A stretch of 64,000 nt of DNA from Bacilliculturomica massiliensis (GCF_900605495.1 NZ_LR027600.1:62001-126000), one strand, 5' to 3'; positions 7,678 to 16,854 are shown, counted from the first letter of the stretch. Notes: generated from the letters alone by a model not told the origin. Numbers and translations: made by a program.

Positions 7678-9087
7678 ATGTACGATATTCTGATCAAGAA
7701 CGGTACGGTGGTCACCCACGAAGCCAGTTTTGACTGGGACGTGGCCATCCGGGATGGGAAAACAGCCGCCGTAGGCGTTCGGGGATCTCTGGAAGGCGGC
7801 AGCGGCGGAAGCTGCGGCGGAGCGGCAAAAGAGGTCGTGGACGCGTCAGGAAAGCTGGTGATGCCGGGACTCATCGATCCCCACGTCCACATCCATCATC
7901 CATTCAAGGACGGTTTTTCCGCAGACGACTTTTACAGCGCCACCGTGGCCGCAGCCTGCGGCGGAGATACAACGGTCCTGGATTTTGCTATCCAGTGGGA
8001 CCAGTCCTTTGATCTTTCGGCGACGGCTCAAAACAGAAACAGTCAGTTTGAAGGAGACGCAGTCATAGACTACTCTTTTCACGCCTGTCCCACCGTATCC
8101 TCCATGGAAACAGTGGAACAGGTCCCTCGGCTCATCGAGGCGGGGATCCCGTCTTTTAAGCTATATATGACGTATTCCAGACAGGGAAGAATGTGCGACG
8201 ACGGCGTACTCTATGAGGTTTTGAAACAAACGGCCCAAAGGGGGGCCGTCGTGGGTGTGCACGCGGAAAACGACGCCATGTGCATGTTCAATTCCGACCA
8301 ATTTGTAAAAAAGGGCTGGGATGTTCCGCGCTACTTTCCGCTGTGCAAGGGAAATCTGGTGGAGGCGGAGGCCGTAAACCGGGTGATCTATATGAATCGG
8401 GAAGCCGGAGGCAGCCTGTATCTCTTCCATCTTACCGCCAGGCAGAGTCTGGCCCTTGTAAAAGAGGCGAAGGGCCGGGGCGAGAATGTGACGGCCGAGA
8501 CCTGCACTCATTACCTGCTTCTGAACTCCGATCGATACGACCGTGAGGACGGCGTTAACTTTATCTGCAGTCCGCCGCTGCGCTCCGAGGAGGATCGGGA
8601 GGCCCTTTGGAAAGGGATCCGGGAGGGGTTCATCTCCGTGGTCAGTTCCGATCACTGCGGCTTTACGGCGGAGATGAAACGACGGGGAGGCGGAAGATTT
8701 CCCGCAACGCCCAACGGGCTGCCCGGCGTGGAGCTGAGACTTCCTGCAGTCTACACGGAAGGGGTGAAAAAAGGCAGGATCAGCATCAATAAACTGGTGG
8801 AGATCTTGAGTGTAAATCCGGCGAAAGTCTTTGGAATGTATCCTCAGAAGGGCGCCATCGCCTGCGGCAGTGACGCCGACATCACCATCGTGGACCCGGC
8901 GAAGAAAAAGGTCGTTTCGGCCGCGGGCCTTCACAGCCCGGCAGACTGGTCGCCTTACGACGGTATGGAACTATGCGGATTTGCGGATACGGTGATATCG
9001 AAAGGCAAGTTCGTTGTCAGGGAGGGAAGCTTCTGCGGCTGCAGAGGCGCGGGACGCTTTGTAAAACGGATGTGTTCAGAAAGGTGA
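7678..9087 (+). CDS. Dihydropyrimidinase/hydantoinase
   Basis: A 469-residue amidohydrolase that opens cyclic diamides (dihydropyrimidines, hydantoins) to N-carbamoyl amino acids. The binuclear metal site is complete: HVHIH (about 68-72), the carbamylated lysine in FKLYMTY (about 161), GVHAEND (about 195), HLTAR (about 251) and the aspartate in SSDHCGF (about 323). A NPAKVFGMYPQKG C-terminal signature follows. It has a GGAGGAGG site. A substrate ring larger or more polar than dihydrouracil cannot be excluded. Its ureido-acid product would suit the carbamoyltransferases in the same operon. Confidence 0.9.
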   Translation: MYDILIKNGTVVTHEASFDWDVAIRDGKTAAVGVRGSLEGGSGGSCGGAAKEVVDASGKLVMPGLIDPHVHIHHPFKDGFSADDFYSATVAAACGGDTTVLDFAIQWDQSFDLSATAQNRNSQFEGDAVIDYSFHACPTVSSMETVEQVPRLIEAGIPSFKLYMTYSRQGRMCDDGVLYEVLKQTAQRGAVVGVHAENDAMCMFNSDQFVKKGWDVPRYFPLCKGNLVEAEAVNRVIYMNREAGGSLYLFHLTARQSLALVKEAKGRGENVTAETCTHYLLLNSDRYDREDGVNFICSPPLRSEEDREALWKGIREGFISVVSSDHCGFTAEMKRRGGGRFPATPNGLPGVELRLPAVYTEGVKKGRISINKLVEILSVNPAKVFGMYPQKGAIACGSDADITIVDPAKKKVVSAAGLHSPADWSPYDGMELCGFADTVISKGKFVVREGSFCGCRGAGRFVKRMCSER

Positions 9088-9092
9088 AAAAA

Positions 9093-9275
9093 GTGAAGAA
9101 GTTTGAAAGAGTAGAAGTGATCAACGTAGGTCTGGAATTTCTTTACGACGAACTGGTGAAGCAGGGGATCGGGGCGGTCAACGTAAACTGGGCGCCGCCG
9201 GCCCAGGGAAATCAGGAAATGCTTAACATTTTAAGAAGCCTGCGGAGCGGCAAGGGAGGGACGAACGGTGATTAA
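9093..9275 (+). CDS. FdrA-domain miniprotein
   Basis: A 60-residue protein (VINVGLEFLYDELVKQGIGA...NWAPPAQGN) matching the short FdrA-domain proteins found beside full FdrA. In some longer homologues this segment is the tail of FdrA itself. The GTG at 9093 was chosen because AAAGGTG, overlapping the hydantoinase stop, lies at suitable spacing; a GTG at 9084 is possible. Its end overlaps the fdrA start by 8 bases, so translation is coupled. It is presumably a small subunit of the FdrA/DUF1116/DUF2877 carbamoyltransferase; its exact role is unknown. Confidence 0.72.
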   Translation: MKKFERVEVINVGLEFLYDELVKQGIGAVNVNWAPPAQGNQEMLNILRSLRSGKGGTNGD

Positions 9276-10770
9276 GACCCTTATTAAGCAGAACTTTTAT
9301 CAGGATTCTGTCAAATTGATGCTTCTGTCGCGCAGACTTTCAAAGATGGAAGAGATCGAAAATGTCTCTGCGATCATGGCCACCTGCAGCAACATCGACA
9401 TTTTGAAAATGGCCGGCTTGTACACGGAGGAAGTGCGGAAGGCCAGTCCGGACGATATCGTCGTCGTGGTAGAGGGAAAGACGGAAAAAGCCTGCGCCCT
9501 TGCCATCGAAGAGGCAGAACGGGAGATCGAGGGGAGATCTCCCGGAGGGGAAGGAAAGGACATTTCCGGAGAGGAAGAAGAAAGCCCCAAAAGCCTGGCT
9601 GCTGCCCGGCGCCGTCTGCCTGGTGCCAATGTAACGCTGATATCCGTGCCTGGAAAATACGCGTTCGATCTGGCGGACCAATCGCTGGATCTGGGGATCT
9701 CGCCCATGATCTTCAGCGATAATGTTTCACTGGAGGAAGAGATCAGCCTGAAGAAGAAGGCGGAGAAACTGGGGCTGATCGTCATGGGCCCGGATTGTGG
9801 GACCTGCGTTATCGGCGGTGCCTGCATCGGCTTTGGCAATAAAGTAAAACAGGGAAATATCGGTATCGCGGGGGCTTCTGGGACAGGCATCCAGCAGCTG
9901 CTGTGCCTGCTGTATAACGGCGGCGGGGGCGTATCACAGGCTATAGGCACCGGCGGCAGGGATCTGCATAAAGAAGTGGGAGGGATCTCCATGCTGGCGG
10001 CCGTCGATCTGCTGGAGGAAGACGAGGATACCAGGGTCCTGGTATTGATCTCAAAGCCTGCGGACCCGGAAGTGGAAAAAAAGATCCTGCAGCGGGTCAG
10101 AAGCGGAAAAAAACCGGCCGTGATCTGTTTTCTGGGAAGCGGGCCGCGGCCGGAAGAGGCTGACGGACAGCTCTGCTTTGAACCCACGCTGGAGGAAGCG
10201 GCCTGGAGAGCGCTGCAGCTGGCAGGTATCCGCCTGCAGCCGGGCCGGTCGTATATACGGGGACTGTACACCGGGGGAACACTGGCTTACGAGGCATTGT
10301 ATCTGATGAAACAAAAGCTGCCGGAGGTCTATTCCAACATTCCCATGGAGGGGATCGGCAAGCTGACGGATTCCATGGTGGGAGAGAAAAACAGCGTGGT
10401 AGATCTGGGCGACGATGAATTTACGAAGGGAAGGGCCCATCCCATGATCGATCCGGGACTGCGAAACAGTCTCATTCTTCGGGAAGCCCTGGCGGAAGGC
10501 ACGGGAGTTCTGATGCTGGACTTTATGCTGGGGTATGGATGCAACGGCGATCCGGCCGGTGAAGCGGCGGAAAGCCTGCGCGCCGCGCGAAAGAAAGCAG
10601 AGGAGATGGGAAAGTCCATTCGTTTATTAGGTCACGTGTGCGGCACCGAACTGGATCAGCAGGACCTGAGAAAGCAGGAAGCGACGCTCAGGGAACTGGG
10701 AGTAGAGACCTACAGCAGCAATGCGGCTATGGTCCGCGCCGCCATCGAATATGGAAAGAGAGAGGTGTAA
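9268..10770 (+). CDS. fdrA: FdrA (AllF), acyl-CoA-synthetase-like subunit of oxamate carbamoyltransferase
   Basis: A 500-residue protein with the succinyl-CoA-synthetase-like Rossmann architecture of FdrA: a VMGPDCGTCVIGG strand-loop near 173, GIAGASGTGIQQL near 200 and a second ligase-type domain with GGTLAYEAL near 335. A charged, poorly conserved insert (about 85-110) lies between the first strands. In E. coli, FdrA together with the DUF1116 and DUF2877 proteins makes up oxamate carbamoyltransferase, which splits oxalurate to oxamate and carbamoyl phosphate during anaerobic allantoin use. Both partner families are encoded downstream. No carbamate kinase, the usual next enzyme, is in the window. 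Confidence 0.88.
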   Translation: MIKTLIKQNFYQDSVKLMLLSRRLSKMEEIENVSAIMATCSNIDILKMAGLYTEEVRKASPDDIVVVVEGKTEKACALAIEEAEREIEGRSPGGEGKDISGEEEESPKSLAAARRRLPGANVTLISVPGKYAFDLADQSLDLGISPMIFSDNVSLEEEISLKKKAEKLGLIVMGPDCGTCVIGGACIGFGNKVKQGNIGIAGASGTGIQQLLCLLYNGGGGVSQAIGTGGRDLHKEVGGISMLAAVDLLEEDEDTRVLVLISKPADPEVEKKILQRVRSGKKPAVICFLGSGPRPEEADGQLCFEPTLEEAAWRALQLAGIRLQPGRSYIRGLYTGGTLAYEALYLMKQKLPEVYSNIPMEGIGKLTDSMVGEKNSVVDLGDDEFTKGRAHPMIDPGLRNSLILREALAEGTGVLMLDFMLGYGCNGDPAGEAAESLRAARKKAEEMGKSIRLLGHVCGTELDQQDLRKQEATLRELGVETYSSNAAMVRAAIEYGKREV

Positions 10771-10772
10771 CT

Positions 10773-12023
10773 ATGAATCTGCAAGAAATATCGGCCGCTA
10801 ATTCCAAAGCGATAGAAGAGATGATGAAAGCAGATCCCGTATGGGTAGATGTATGTCCGGCCATCGACGTCATACCGGGAATGACGCCTAAAACCATCTT
10901 GCACGCAGGGCCTCCGATCCACTGGAACCACATGTGCGGTCCCATGAAGGGCGCCGTCGCCGGGGCTCTGATGCTGGAAAATCTGGCGTCCACTGTGGAG
11001 GAAGCCTATGAGCTGGCAGCTTCCGGCGAGATCACCTTCGACGCCTGCCACAACCACAGCGCCGTAGGACCCATGGCAGGGGTGATCAGCGCGGGAATGC
11101 CGGTATTTGTGATCAAAAATAAGGTACAGGGAAATTTTGCTTACTGCAATCTAAACGAAGGAAGGGGCAAGGTCCTGCGGTATGGAGGGCTGGGCGAAGA
11201 GGTCACCGACCGTCTGATCTGGATGAGAGACGTTTTGGGGCCGGCGCTGAAAGCGGCCGTCAAGTTCATGGGGGAACTGCGGATCAAGCCCATCATGAGC
11301 GAAGCGCTGCACATGGGCGACGATCTGCACAACCGGTATAAAGCATCCTCATCTTTATTTGCTAACCGCATTGCTCCGGCGCTGTTTGAAACCGGAAAAA
11401 ACGGCGCGGATACAGCAAAAGTCCTGGAATTTGTGGGACAAAACGATTATACGTTTCTGAATCTAGCCATGCCGGCATTAAAATGCATGGCTGACGCGGG
11501 AGACGGGGTGGAAGGAAGTACTATCGTTACGGCCATGGCCAGAAACGGTACGGATTTTGGACTGAGGATCAGCGGACTGCCCGGCCAGTGGTTTACGGCG
11601 CCTGCGCCTCCGGTAGACGCCTTGTATTTCCCCGGATTTTCTGAAAAAGACGCTAATCCGGACATCGGCGACAGTACCATTACTGAGACCATGGGCTTTG
11701 GAGGATTGGCCGCGGCGGCCTCCCCTTCTGTGGTACAGTTTGTGGGCGGGAGCACAAAGGACGCGGTCAATCGAAATCTGGAAATGTATGAGATCACCAC
11801 AAGGGAAAACCCCGAATTTACTATTCCGACTCTTGAGTTCAGAGGAATTCCCACAGGGATCGATATTCTAAAGGTGATCGAGCTCAACGTTACCCCGGCG
11901 CTGCATACGGGAGTAGCCCATAAAGAAGCGGGCGTCGGCCAGATCGGCGCCGGTTGTCTGCGGGCTCCCATGAAAATTTTCCAGGATGCGCTGCAGAAAT
12001 TTTCGGATACGTATCTGAAATAA
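10773..12023 (+). CDS. DUF1116 protein (AllG/YlbE-like), oxamate carbamoyltransferase subunit
   Basis: A 416-residue DUF1116 protein. The recognisable blocks are PGMTPKTILHAGPPIHW, MCGPMKGAVAGAL, FDACHNHSAVGPMAG and a glycine-rich C-terminus (HKEAGVGQIGAGCLRAP). The start is the ATG at 10773, two bases after the fdrA stop and behind AGAGAGGTG; the frame is open upstream inside fdrA but that part does not match the family. With FdrA and DUF2877 it is expected to form the oxamate (or related ureido-acid) carbamoyltransferase. Three bases between genes argue for fixed stoichiometry. Confidence 0.87.
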   Translation: MNLQEISAANSKAIEEMMKADPVWVDVCPAIDVIPGMTPKTILHAGPPIHWNHMCGPMKGAVAGALMLENLASTVEEAYELAASGEITFDACHNHSAVGPMAGVISAGMPVFVIKNKVQGNFAYCNLNEGRGKVLRYGGLGEEVTDRLIWMRDVLGPALKAAVKFMGELRIKPIMSEALHMGDDLHNRYKASSSLFANRIAPALFETGKNGADTAKVLEFVGQNDYTFLNLAMPALKCMADAGDGVEGSTIVTAMARNGTDFGLRISGLPGQWFTAPAPPVDALYFPGFSEKDANPDIGDSTITETMGFGGLAAAASPSVVQFVGGSTKDAVNRNLEMYEITTRENPEFTIPTLEFRGIPTGIDILKVIELNVTPALHTGVAHKEAGVGQIGAGCLRAPMKIFQDALQKFSDTYLK

Positions 12024-12033
12024 GGAGGAAGAG

Positions 12034-12219
12034 ATGCCTAATATTTTCGTAGAGATGATCGAAGGCAAGACCGTCGAGCAGAAACAGGCTCTGGCAAAAG
12101 AGTTTACCGACGCCGCCGTGCGTATACTCAACGTGGACCCTGAAGTGGTGAATATTCGGTTTATGGAAAACAAAAAAGAGAACCTGGCCCGGGGCGGGAA
12201 ACTGTTTCTCTACAGATAG
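12034..12219 (+). CDS. 4-oxalocrotonate tautomerase-family protein
   Basis: A 61-residue protein that begins Met-Pro, exposing the catalytic N-terminal proline after Met removal (PNIFVEMIEGKT). Family members of this size assemble into hexamers and shift keto-enol double bonds. It has an AAGGAGGAAG site and lies between the DUF1116 and amidohydrolase genes, which suggests an unsaturated or enol intermediate in this pathway. The usual second arginine of 4-OT is not obvious at residue 11, where KT occurs, so activity on a classical 4-OT substrate is uncertain. Confidence 0.8.
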   Translation: MPNIFVEMIEGKTVEQKQALAKEFTDAAVRILNVDPEVVNIRFMENKKENLARGGKLFLYR

Positions 12220-12296
12220 GGATCCGCTTTTCATGGACCGCAGCAGGAGGACCCGCAGATTTGCGGCGGATCGATCACAGATCGGGAGGAAAGCCC

Positions 12297-13553
12297 ATGG
12301 AACAGATGCTGATTAAAAACTTTAAGATAGAAGACAAGCCCTCGGTCAAGTACATTTTGACCGAGGGGACGAGGATCGCGTATATGGGAGAGGAGCGGCC
12401 GGAAGCGAAGATCAGCCCCGGATCGGAGTACGACCTGGGCGGGAAGCTGCTGTTTCCCGGGTTTATCAACGTACATACTCATCTGGATAAATCCAGGCTG
12501 GCGGAGCGGATAAAAAACGGAAGCGGCACCATCGGGGAGGCCAGAGCCAGGCTTCTGGCTTATAAAAAACAGATGACAAAAGCGGATATCAAAGAACGGG
12601 CCCGGCAGACAGCAGAGGAGATGATCCAGGCTGGCTGTATCGCTGTGAGAAGTCACGTAGACGTGGATCCTGCCATTGGGTTAAGGGGGATCGAAGCGCT
12701 GCTGGAGCTGAGAGAAGAGTACCGCGATAAGATCACTATACAGATCGTGGCCTTTCCCCAGGAAGGGATCTCGGAGGCCCCCGGCACCAGCCAGCTCATG
12801 GAGCAGGCTCTGGCCATGGGTGCAGACGTGGTCGGCGGTCATCTGAGCATCGCAGCGGACTTCTACGAACATTCCGTACGAGTCTTTGAGCTTGCGGAAA
12901 AATATGATCGTGACGTGGATATCCACGTGGATTACGACATTGACAGGGATTACAGCAAAAAGAGCGTGCACAGGGACGGCGTGATCTATCCCGACGAGCT
13001 GGGCATCACAGCTATGTGCGAGGTAAAAAAGGAAAGAGGATTCGCGGGCCGGACGGCGGCAAGTCATCTGTGCGGTCTGGACGCCGCAGATCCCGAAGCC
13101 GCCCAAAATTTGATCTCCCTCATCCGCAGGTCTGGGATCGACGTAGTTGCTCTGGCTCCCAACAATATGTATTGTAACGGACGGGGGGATGCATATAACG
13201 TCCGCAGGGGCGTGACCAAAGTGAAGGCTCTGATGGGAGCAGGGGTCCGAGTCTCCTTCGGGCCGGACAATATCAAAGATCCGTTCAACCCCCTTGGCAG
13301 CGCCGATATCATCCAGAATGCCGTGCTGACCGCATACGCCTGTCACTTTGCGTCTGAGGAGGATTACAGAAAGCTTTTCACCATGTGTACCCGCGATGCG
13401 GCGGATATTATGGGACTTGAGGATTACGGGCTGGAGGAAGGCCGGGAGGCTAACTTCACCGTGGTAGACGCTGAGAACAGCAGGGATGCTTTGGCTGATA
13501 AAGCGGCGGTCAAAGGATTGTTCCGCCGGGGACGGCCGGTTTTTCTCCGCTGA
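12297..13553 (+). CDS. Cytosine-deaminase-like amidohydrolase
   Basis: A 418-residue amidohydrolase of the CodA branch, which normally deaminates cytosine or triazine rings at one metal. The metal motif FINVHTHLDK (about 56-64), RSHVDVDP (about 118), a later SHLCGLDA and GPDNIKDPFNPLG (about 321) are present. At the position of the catalytic HxDE, however, the protein reads HVDYDID, so the glutamate that shuttles the proton in CodA is a tyrosine. The substrate or chemistry may differ. The ATG at 12297 was chosen for its GGGAGGA site. It is co-directional with the ureide genes and spaced 15 bases from the next. Confidence 0.82.
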   Translation: MEQMLIKNFKIEDKPSVKYILTEGTRIAYMGEERPEAKISPGSEYDLGGKLLFPGFINVHTHLDKSRLAERIKNGSGTIGEARARLLAYKKQMTKADIKERARQTAEEMIQAGCIAVRSHVDVDPAIGLRGIEALLELREEYRDKITIQIVAFPQEGISEAPGTSQLMEQALAMGADVVGGHLSIAADFYEHSVRVFELAEKYDRDVDIHVDYDIDRDYSKKSVHRDGVIYPDELGITAMCEVKKERGFAGRTAASHLCGLDAADPEAAQNLISLIRRSGIDVVALAPNNMYCNGRGDAYNVRRGVTKVKALMGAGVRVSFGPDNIKDPFNPLGSADIIQNAVLTAYACHFASEEDYRKLFTMCTRDAADIMGLEDYGLEEGREANFTVVDAENSRDALADKAAVKGLFRRGRPVFLR

Positions 13554-13568
13554 AAGAAGGAAAAGAAG

Positions 13569-14468
13569 ATGATGGTAAAAGCCCTTTGCATCGGCCGCCG
13601 TTTTGAGGAACTTTTAGAAAGATCCCGGGCCAGGATCACCGTCCACAGCGTTTTTGAACGGACGGTGAACCTGATGGCCGCAGGGGAATTATACACGGTG
13701 GCTGATCGGGACTGCGGCATGTCGGCTTCCTGCGTGAGGATCGACGCGTCAGCCGGCTCGTTTGCCCGGCTGGTCCAAAGAGAAGACCGCGTGACCAGAC
13801 GGAGAAGTGAAAAAGTCGTAGAGATCGGAGGATTGTGGGTGGATTACGGCGGGGCGGCGCGTTACCGCGATGAAAGGGCAGACAGTGCCTGTTGTGATCT
13901 GCTGAAAGAGCCCCGGGACCTGGGCCGGTTCCTTGCAGAATTGCTGCAGGAAGAGCTGGGGATGAGGGGATATACCGACTGTCTGCATTCGATCCCTGTC
14001 GATTTCAATGAGATCCGCCGTGAACTGGCGGCACTGCTTGACGGAAGAGATCCGGCGGGGAGAAAAGAAACGGCGGAAAGCCTGGTTCTGCGTCTGATCG
14101 GAACGGGGGCAGGCCTGACTCCCGGCGGCGACGACTTCTTAGTGGGAGTTCTGCTGATACTCGGAGAGTTTCGCCAGTTTCAGGAGGCCAGACAGATCCT
14201 TGGGGAGGTCATTTTGCAGGAGTGTCACAAGACGACCTCTGTCAGCAGGGCCATGCTGAAAAATACCGTCGCCATGGAATATTTCGAGTATCACAGCGAC
14301 CTGATCTCCGGACTGAGGGAGGGACAGAGGGAAGGGATCGCAAAAGCCGTGAGACGCGCGGCTTCCCTTGGCGCCACGTCCGGCTGCGATCTGCTGGCCG
14401 GCGTGTCCGCTGCGCTGCAGATCGCAACTTCCGCAGTTTCGGCAGCTCCGGCGTCCACCGGCATATAA
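13569..14468 (+). CDS. DUF2877 protein (AllH/YlbF-like), oxamate carbamoyltransferase subunit
   Basis: A 299-residue DUF2877 protein. The defining block GTGAGLTPGGDDFLVGVL (about 178-195) and the following KTTSVSRAMLKN segment are clear. In E. coli the equivalent protein is the third component of the FdrA-type oxamate carbamoyltransferase. Here it is separated from DUF1116 by the tautomerase and amidohydrolase genes, so those two are probably part of the same metabolic step or the next one. Two adjacent ATGs (13569, 13572) both suit the AAGGAAAAG site. It ends the first run of genes; a 207-base AT-rich gap follows. Confidence 0.85.
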   Translation: MMVKALCIGRRFEELLERSRARITVHSVFERTVNLMAAGELYTVADRDCGMSASCVRIDASAGSFARLVQREDRVTRRRSEKVVEIGGLWVDYGGAARYRDERADSACCDLLKEPRDLGRFLAELLQEELGMRGYTDCLHSIPVDFNEIRRELAALLDGRDPAGRKETAESLVLRLIGTGAGLTPGGDDFLVGVLLILGEFRQFQEARQILGEVILQECHKTTSVSRAMLKNTVAMEYFEYHSDLISGLREGQREGIAKAVRRAASLGATSGCDLLAGVSAALQIATSAVSAAPASTGI

Positions 14469-14518
14469 CGCAAAAACGCTGCATGAGATCCTTGTCAAAT
14501 ATTTATATGTAATAAAAT

Positions 14519-14539
14519 TTAATAAATTATATTTATTAA
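14519..14539. promoter_or_regulatory. AT-rich dyad, possible operator before the amidase gene
   Basis: TTAATAAA (14519-14526) and TTTATTAA (14532-14539) form a perfect 8-bp inverted repeat around TTATA. It sits in the only AT-rich part of the gap before the amidase/permease pair, about 140 bases upstream of the start. No convincing -35/-10 pair could be assigned. Confidence 0.35.
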
Positions 14540-14675
14540 CAAAATACACTGCCGCCGGACGTAGGACCATAGGCAGATGCACTGGGATTTGTGCGGTCTG
14601 CGCGTAAAGGGGGGGGGAGCGCTGGGCAGATCGTTTTCTGAACCTGTTAAACAAAACGATGGGAGGCTATGAATT

Positions 14676-15305
14676 ATGGAGAATTCTATCAAACTTAAGG
14701 AAATATTCAACAAGAATGAGACGGCGCTGCTGATCATCGACGCTCAGGTAGATTTTTGTTCAGCTGAAGGGATGCTGGCAAAAAAGCTGGGGGTAGACGT
14801 TTCCCGTATTGAAAAGTGCATCCCTGTCCTGAATTCGTTTATCGAGTACTGCAGAAGCGAGGGTATTGCGATCATCTGGATACGGCAGGAGCTCTTAAAA
14901 GAAAAAATGTACGACAATCAGAAAAATAGACTGCTGGATGAAAACGGTCAGGTCTGGTATGACCAGCCGGGCTCTGCGGGCAGTCAGTGGCACGGGACGA
15001 TGACGCGGCCCATCGATTCGGAAACGGTGATAACCAAAAACAGCTACTGTTCTTTCAAAGATACGGACCTCCACCTGCGTCTGCAGGCGGCCGGGATCAG
15101 ATCCCTTCTCCTCACCGGATTTACCACAGGCGTATGCGTGGAGACCACGGCTCGTTCCGGTTATTTGAATGGATATAATGTGGCTATCGTGTCCGATTGC
15201 ACTGAAGCGCATACCGAAGAGGAATACGTCTCTGCCCTGACCGCCATCCGGACCTTTTTTGGATGGACTCCCTCAAGCGGAGAGATCAGAGACCTCTGGA
15301 AATAG
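14676..15305 (+). CDS. Isochorismatase-like cysteine hydrolase (ureido/N-carbamoyl amidase type)
   Basis: A 209-residue hydrolase with the full catalytic triad: aspartate in LLIIDAQVDF (near 22), lysine in ITKNSYCSF (near 120) and the nucleophile cysteine in TTGVCVETTAR (near 152). The cis-peptide region before the cysteine is normal. This family includes N-carbamoylsarcosine amidase, ureidoacrylate and biuret hydrolases as well as nicotinamidase. With a hydantoinase and a purine-type permease on either side, hydrolysis of an N-carbamoyl compound is the natural guess. GGGAGG precedes the ATG. It lies 33 bases from the permease gene and is probably co-transcribed with it. Confidence 0.85.
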   Translation: MENSIKLKEIFNKNETALLIIDAQVDFCSAEGMLAKKLGVDVSRIEKCIPVLNSFIEYCRSEGIAIIWIRQELLKEKMYDNQKNRLLDENGQVWYDQPGSAGSQWHGTMTRPIDSETVITKNSYCSFKDTDLHLRLQAAGIRSLLLTGFTTGVCVETTARSGYLNGYNVAIVSDCTEAHTEEEYVSALTAIRTFFGWTPSSGEIRDLWK

Positions 15306-15338
15306 TGCAGAAAACTGCAGAAAGGAAATGACAGGGAG

Positions 15339-16709
15339 ATGAATACGAATACAAGTTTTTTTGAAAAAAAGTTTCGCCTGCAGGAAAATGGCACCAGCGT
15401 TAAAATAGAAATGCTGGCGGGGACCACCATATTTTTCACCTGCGTCTATATCGTGGCTGTCAATCCGGCGATCCTGTCGGCAGCCGGCATGGACGCCCGG
15501 GCGGTATTCTGGGCCACGGCCCTGAGTTCGGCGCTCTCTTGTATCTGGATGGGTTTTTACGTAAACGTACCCTTCGCTCTATGTCCATCCATGGGACTGA
15601 ATGCGTACTTCGCCTATTACATGGTCAATACCCTGGGCCTGACCTGGCAGAACGCTCTTGGATGCGTTTTTATATCGGGGATCAGCTTTGTGGTCCTGAG
15701 TCTTCTCAACGTTCAGCAGAAAATAGTGGACGCGATCCCGGACTGCATCAAGCAATCCCTGGGAGCCGGCATCGGTTTTTTCATCGCCTTTACCGGACTG
15801 TTTCAGGCGGGAGTCATCGCGCCGTCGCCTGATACTCTGCTCACACTGGGCGATCTGAGAAACCCGGGGGCTTTGCTGACGATATTCGGCATACTCGTCA
15901 CGTCGTTTCTGGTCATCAGAAAGATCAAGGGCGGTATTCTTTTAGGCGTGCTGATCACCACGGCAGTAGGGATCTTCGTTCAAAATCCCGCTACGGGAAG
16001 CGGCTTCACCGCCATGCCGGCGTCTCTGATCTCTTTTGATAATCCCGTTGAAGCGCTGGCGCCTACCTTCATGCAGCTGTCTTTCAAAGGGATGTTTACA
16101 GGAGCGCCGACGGTAGTGATGGGCGTGGTGTTTTCTATTATCAGCTTCCTGTTCGTCGACCTCTTCAACAGCATCGGCGGACTTCTGGGAGTAGCTACCA
16201 GAGCCGGGCTGGTAGATGAAAACGGCGATCTGCCCTGCGCGGGAAGAGCGCTGCTCGTATCTTCGGCCGGCGCGGCGGCTGGAGCTGTTCTCGGTACCAA
16301 TACGGTGACGATCTACTGTGCGGAGAGCTCCACCGGGATCGCGGAGGGCGGACGCACCGGACTGACCGCCGTTACCTGCGGCTTCTGGTTCCTGCTCACC
16401 CTGCTCTTTGCGCCGCTGTTTCTCATGATCCCTTCAGTGGCCACGGCCCCCGCTCTTGTCATGGTCGGCATCTTCATGATCGAGCCTCTGCGCCATTTGA
16501 GCCTGGACGACGTCACCATCGCCATGCCCGTATTTTTTACGGTAGCGTTTATGCCCTTTGCTTACAATATTTCATACGGCATGCTTTTCGGCCTGCTGAG
16601 CTACACCTTCGGCCAGATCGTCAGCGGCAGAGCGAAGAATATTTCTCCTACTCTTTGGATCCTGTCCGCCGTCTTTCTGATCTATTTTATCCTGGACATC
16701 ATTATCTGA
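15339..16709 (+). CDS. NCS2-family purine permease (AzgA/GhxP-type)
   Basis: A 456-residue integral membrane protein with about 12-14 hydrophobic segments. The early KIEMLAGTTIFFTCVYI and PFALCPSMGLNAYFAYYMV blocks and the ESSTGIAEGGRTGLTAV block (near 330) identify the AzgA-like branch. That branch imports hypoxanthine, guanine or adenine with protons. The substrate here may be a purine or a purine-derived ureide feeding the operon. The weak GGGAG site and 33-base gap tie it to the amidase gene. Confidence 0.9.
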   Translation: MNTNTSFFEKKFRLQENGTSVKIEMLAGTTIFFTCVYIVAVNPAILSAAGMDARAVFWATALSSALSCIWMGFYVNVPFALCPSMGLNAYFAYYMVNTLGLTWQNALGCVFISGISFVVLSLLNVQQKIVDAIPDCIKQSLGAGIGFFIAFTGLFQAGVIAPSPDTLLTLGDLRNPGALLTIFGILVTSFLVIRKIKGGILLGVLITTAVGIFVQNPATGSGFTAMPASLISFDNPVEALAPTFMQLSFKGMFTGAPTVVMGVVFSIISFLFVDLFNSIGGLLGVATRAGLVDENGDLPCAGRALLVSSAGAAAGAVLGTNTVTIYCAESSTGIAEGGRTGLTAVTCGFWFLLTLLFAPLFLMIPSVATAPALVMVGIFMIEPLRHLSLDDVTIAMPVFFTVAFMPFAYNISYGMLFGLLSYTFGQIVSGRAKNISPTLWILSAVFLIYFILDIII

Positions 16710-16820
16710 TCCTCGGATCGGGACAGGGAGACTGTCGGATCTGCCCCGGCTCCGGTCACGGCGGCCCGGCAGAGGGAACGTGGGCGGTATCCATGCTGCC
16801 GGCAGGTCCCCGGGCGATGT

Positions 16821-16854
16821 GCCGCCCCTGCTGATAAGGATCAGCAAGGGCGGC
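16821..16854. terminator. Long GC-rich hairpin after the permease, no clear U-tract
   Basis: GCCGCCCCTGCTGAT (16821-16835) and ATCAGCAAGGGCGGC (16840-16854) pair with one mismatch around an AAGG loop. No T-run follows on either side. It may be a 3'-end stabiliser or a terminator needing other factors. The rest of 16710-16949 shows no gene. Confidence 0.45.

Noticed and set aside
16821-16854. Confident Rho-independent terminator call
   Set aside because: The stem is strong but no U-tract follows on either strand, so it is listed only as a terminator-like hairpin.
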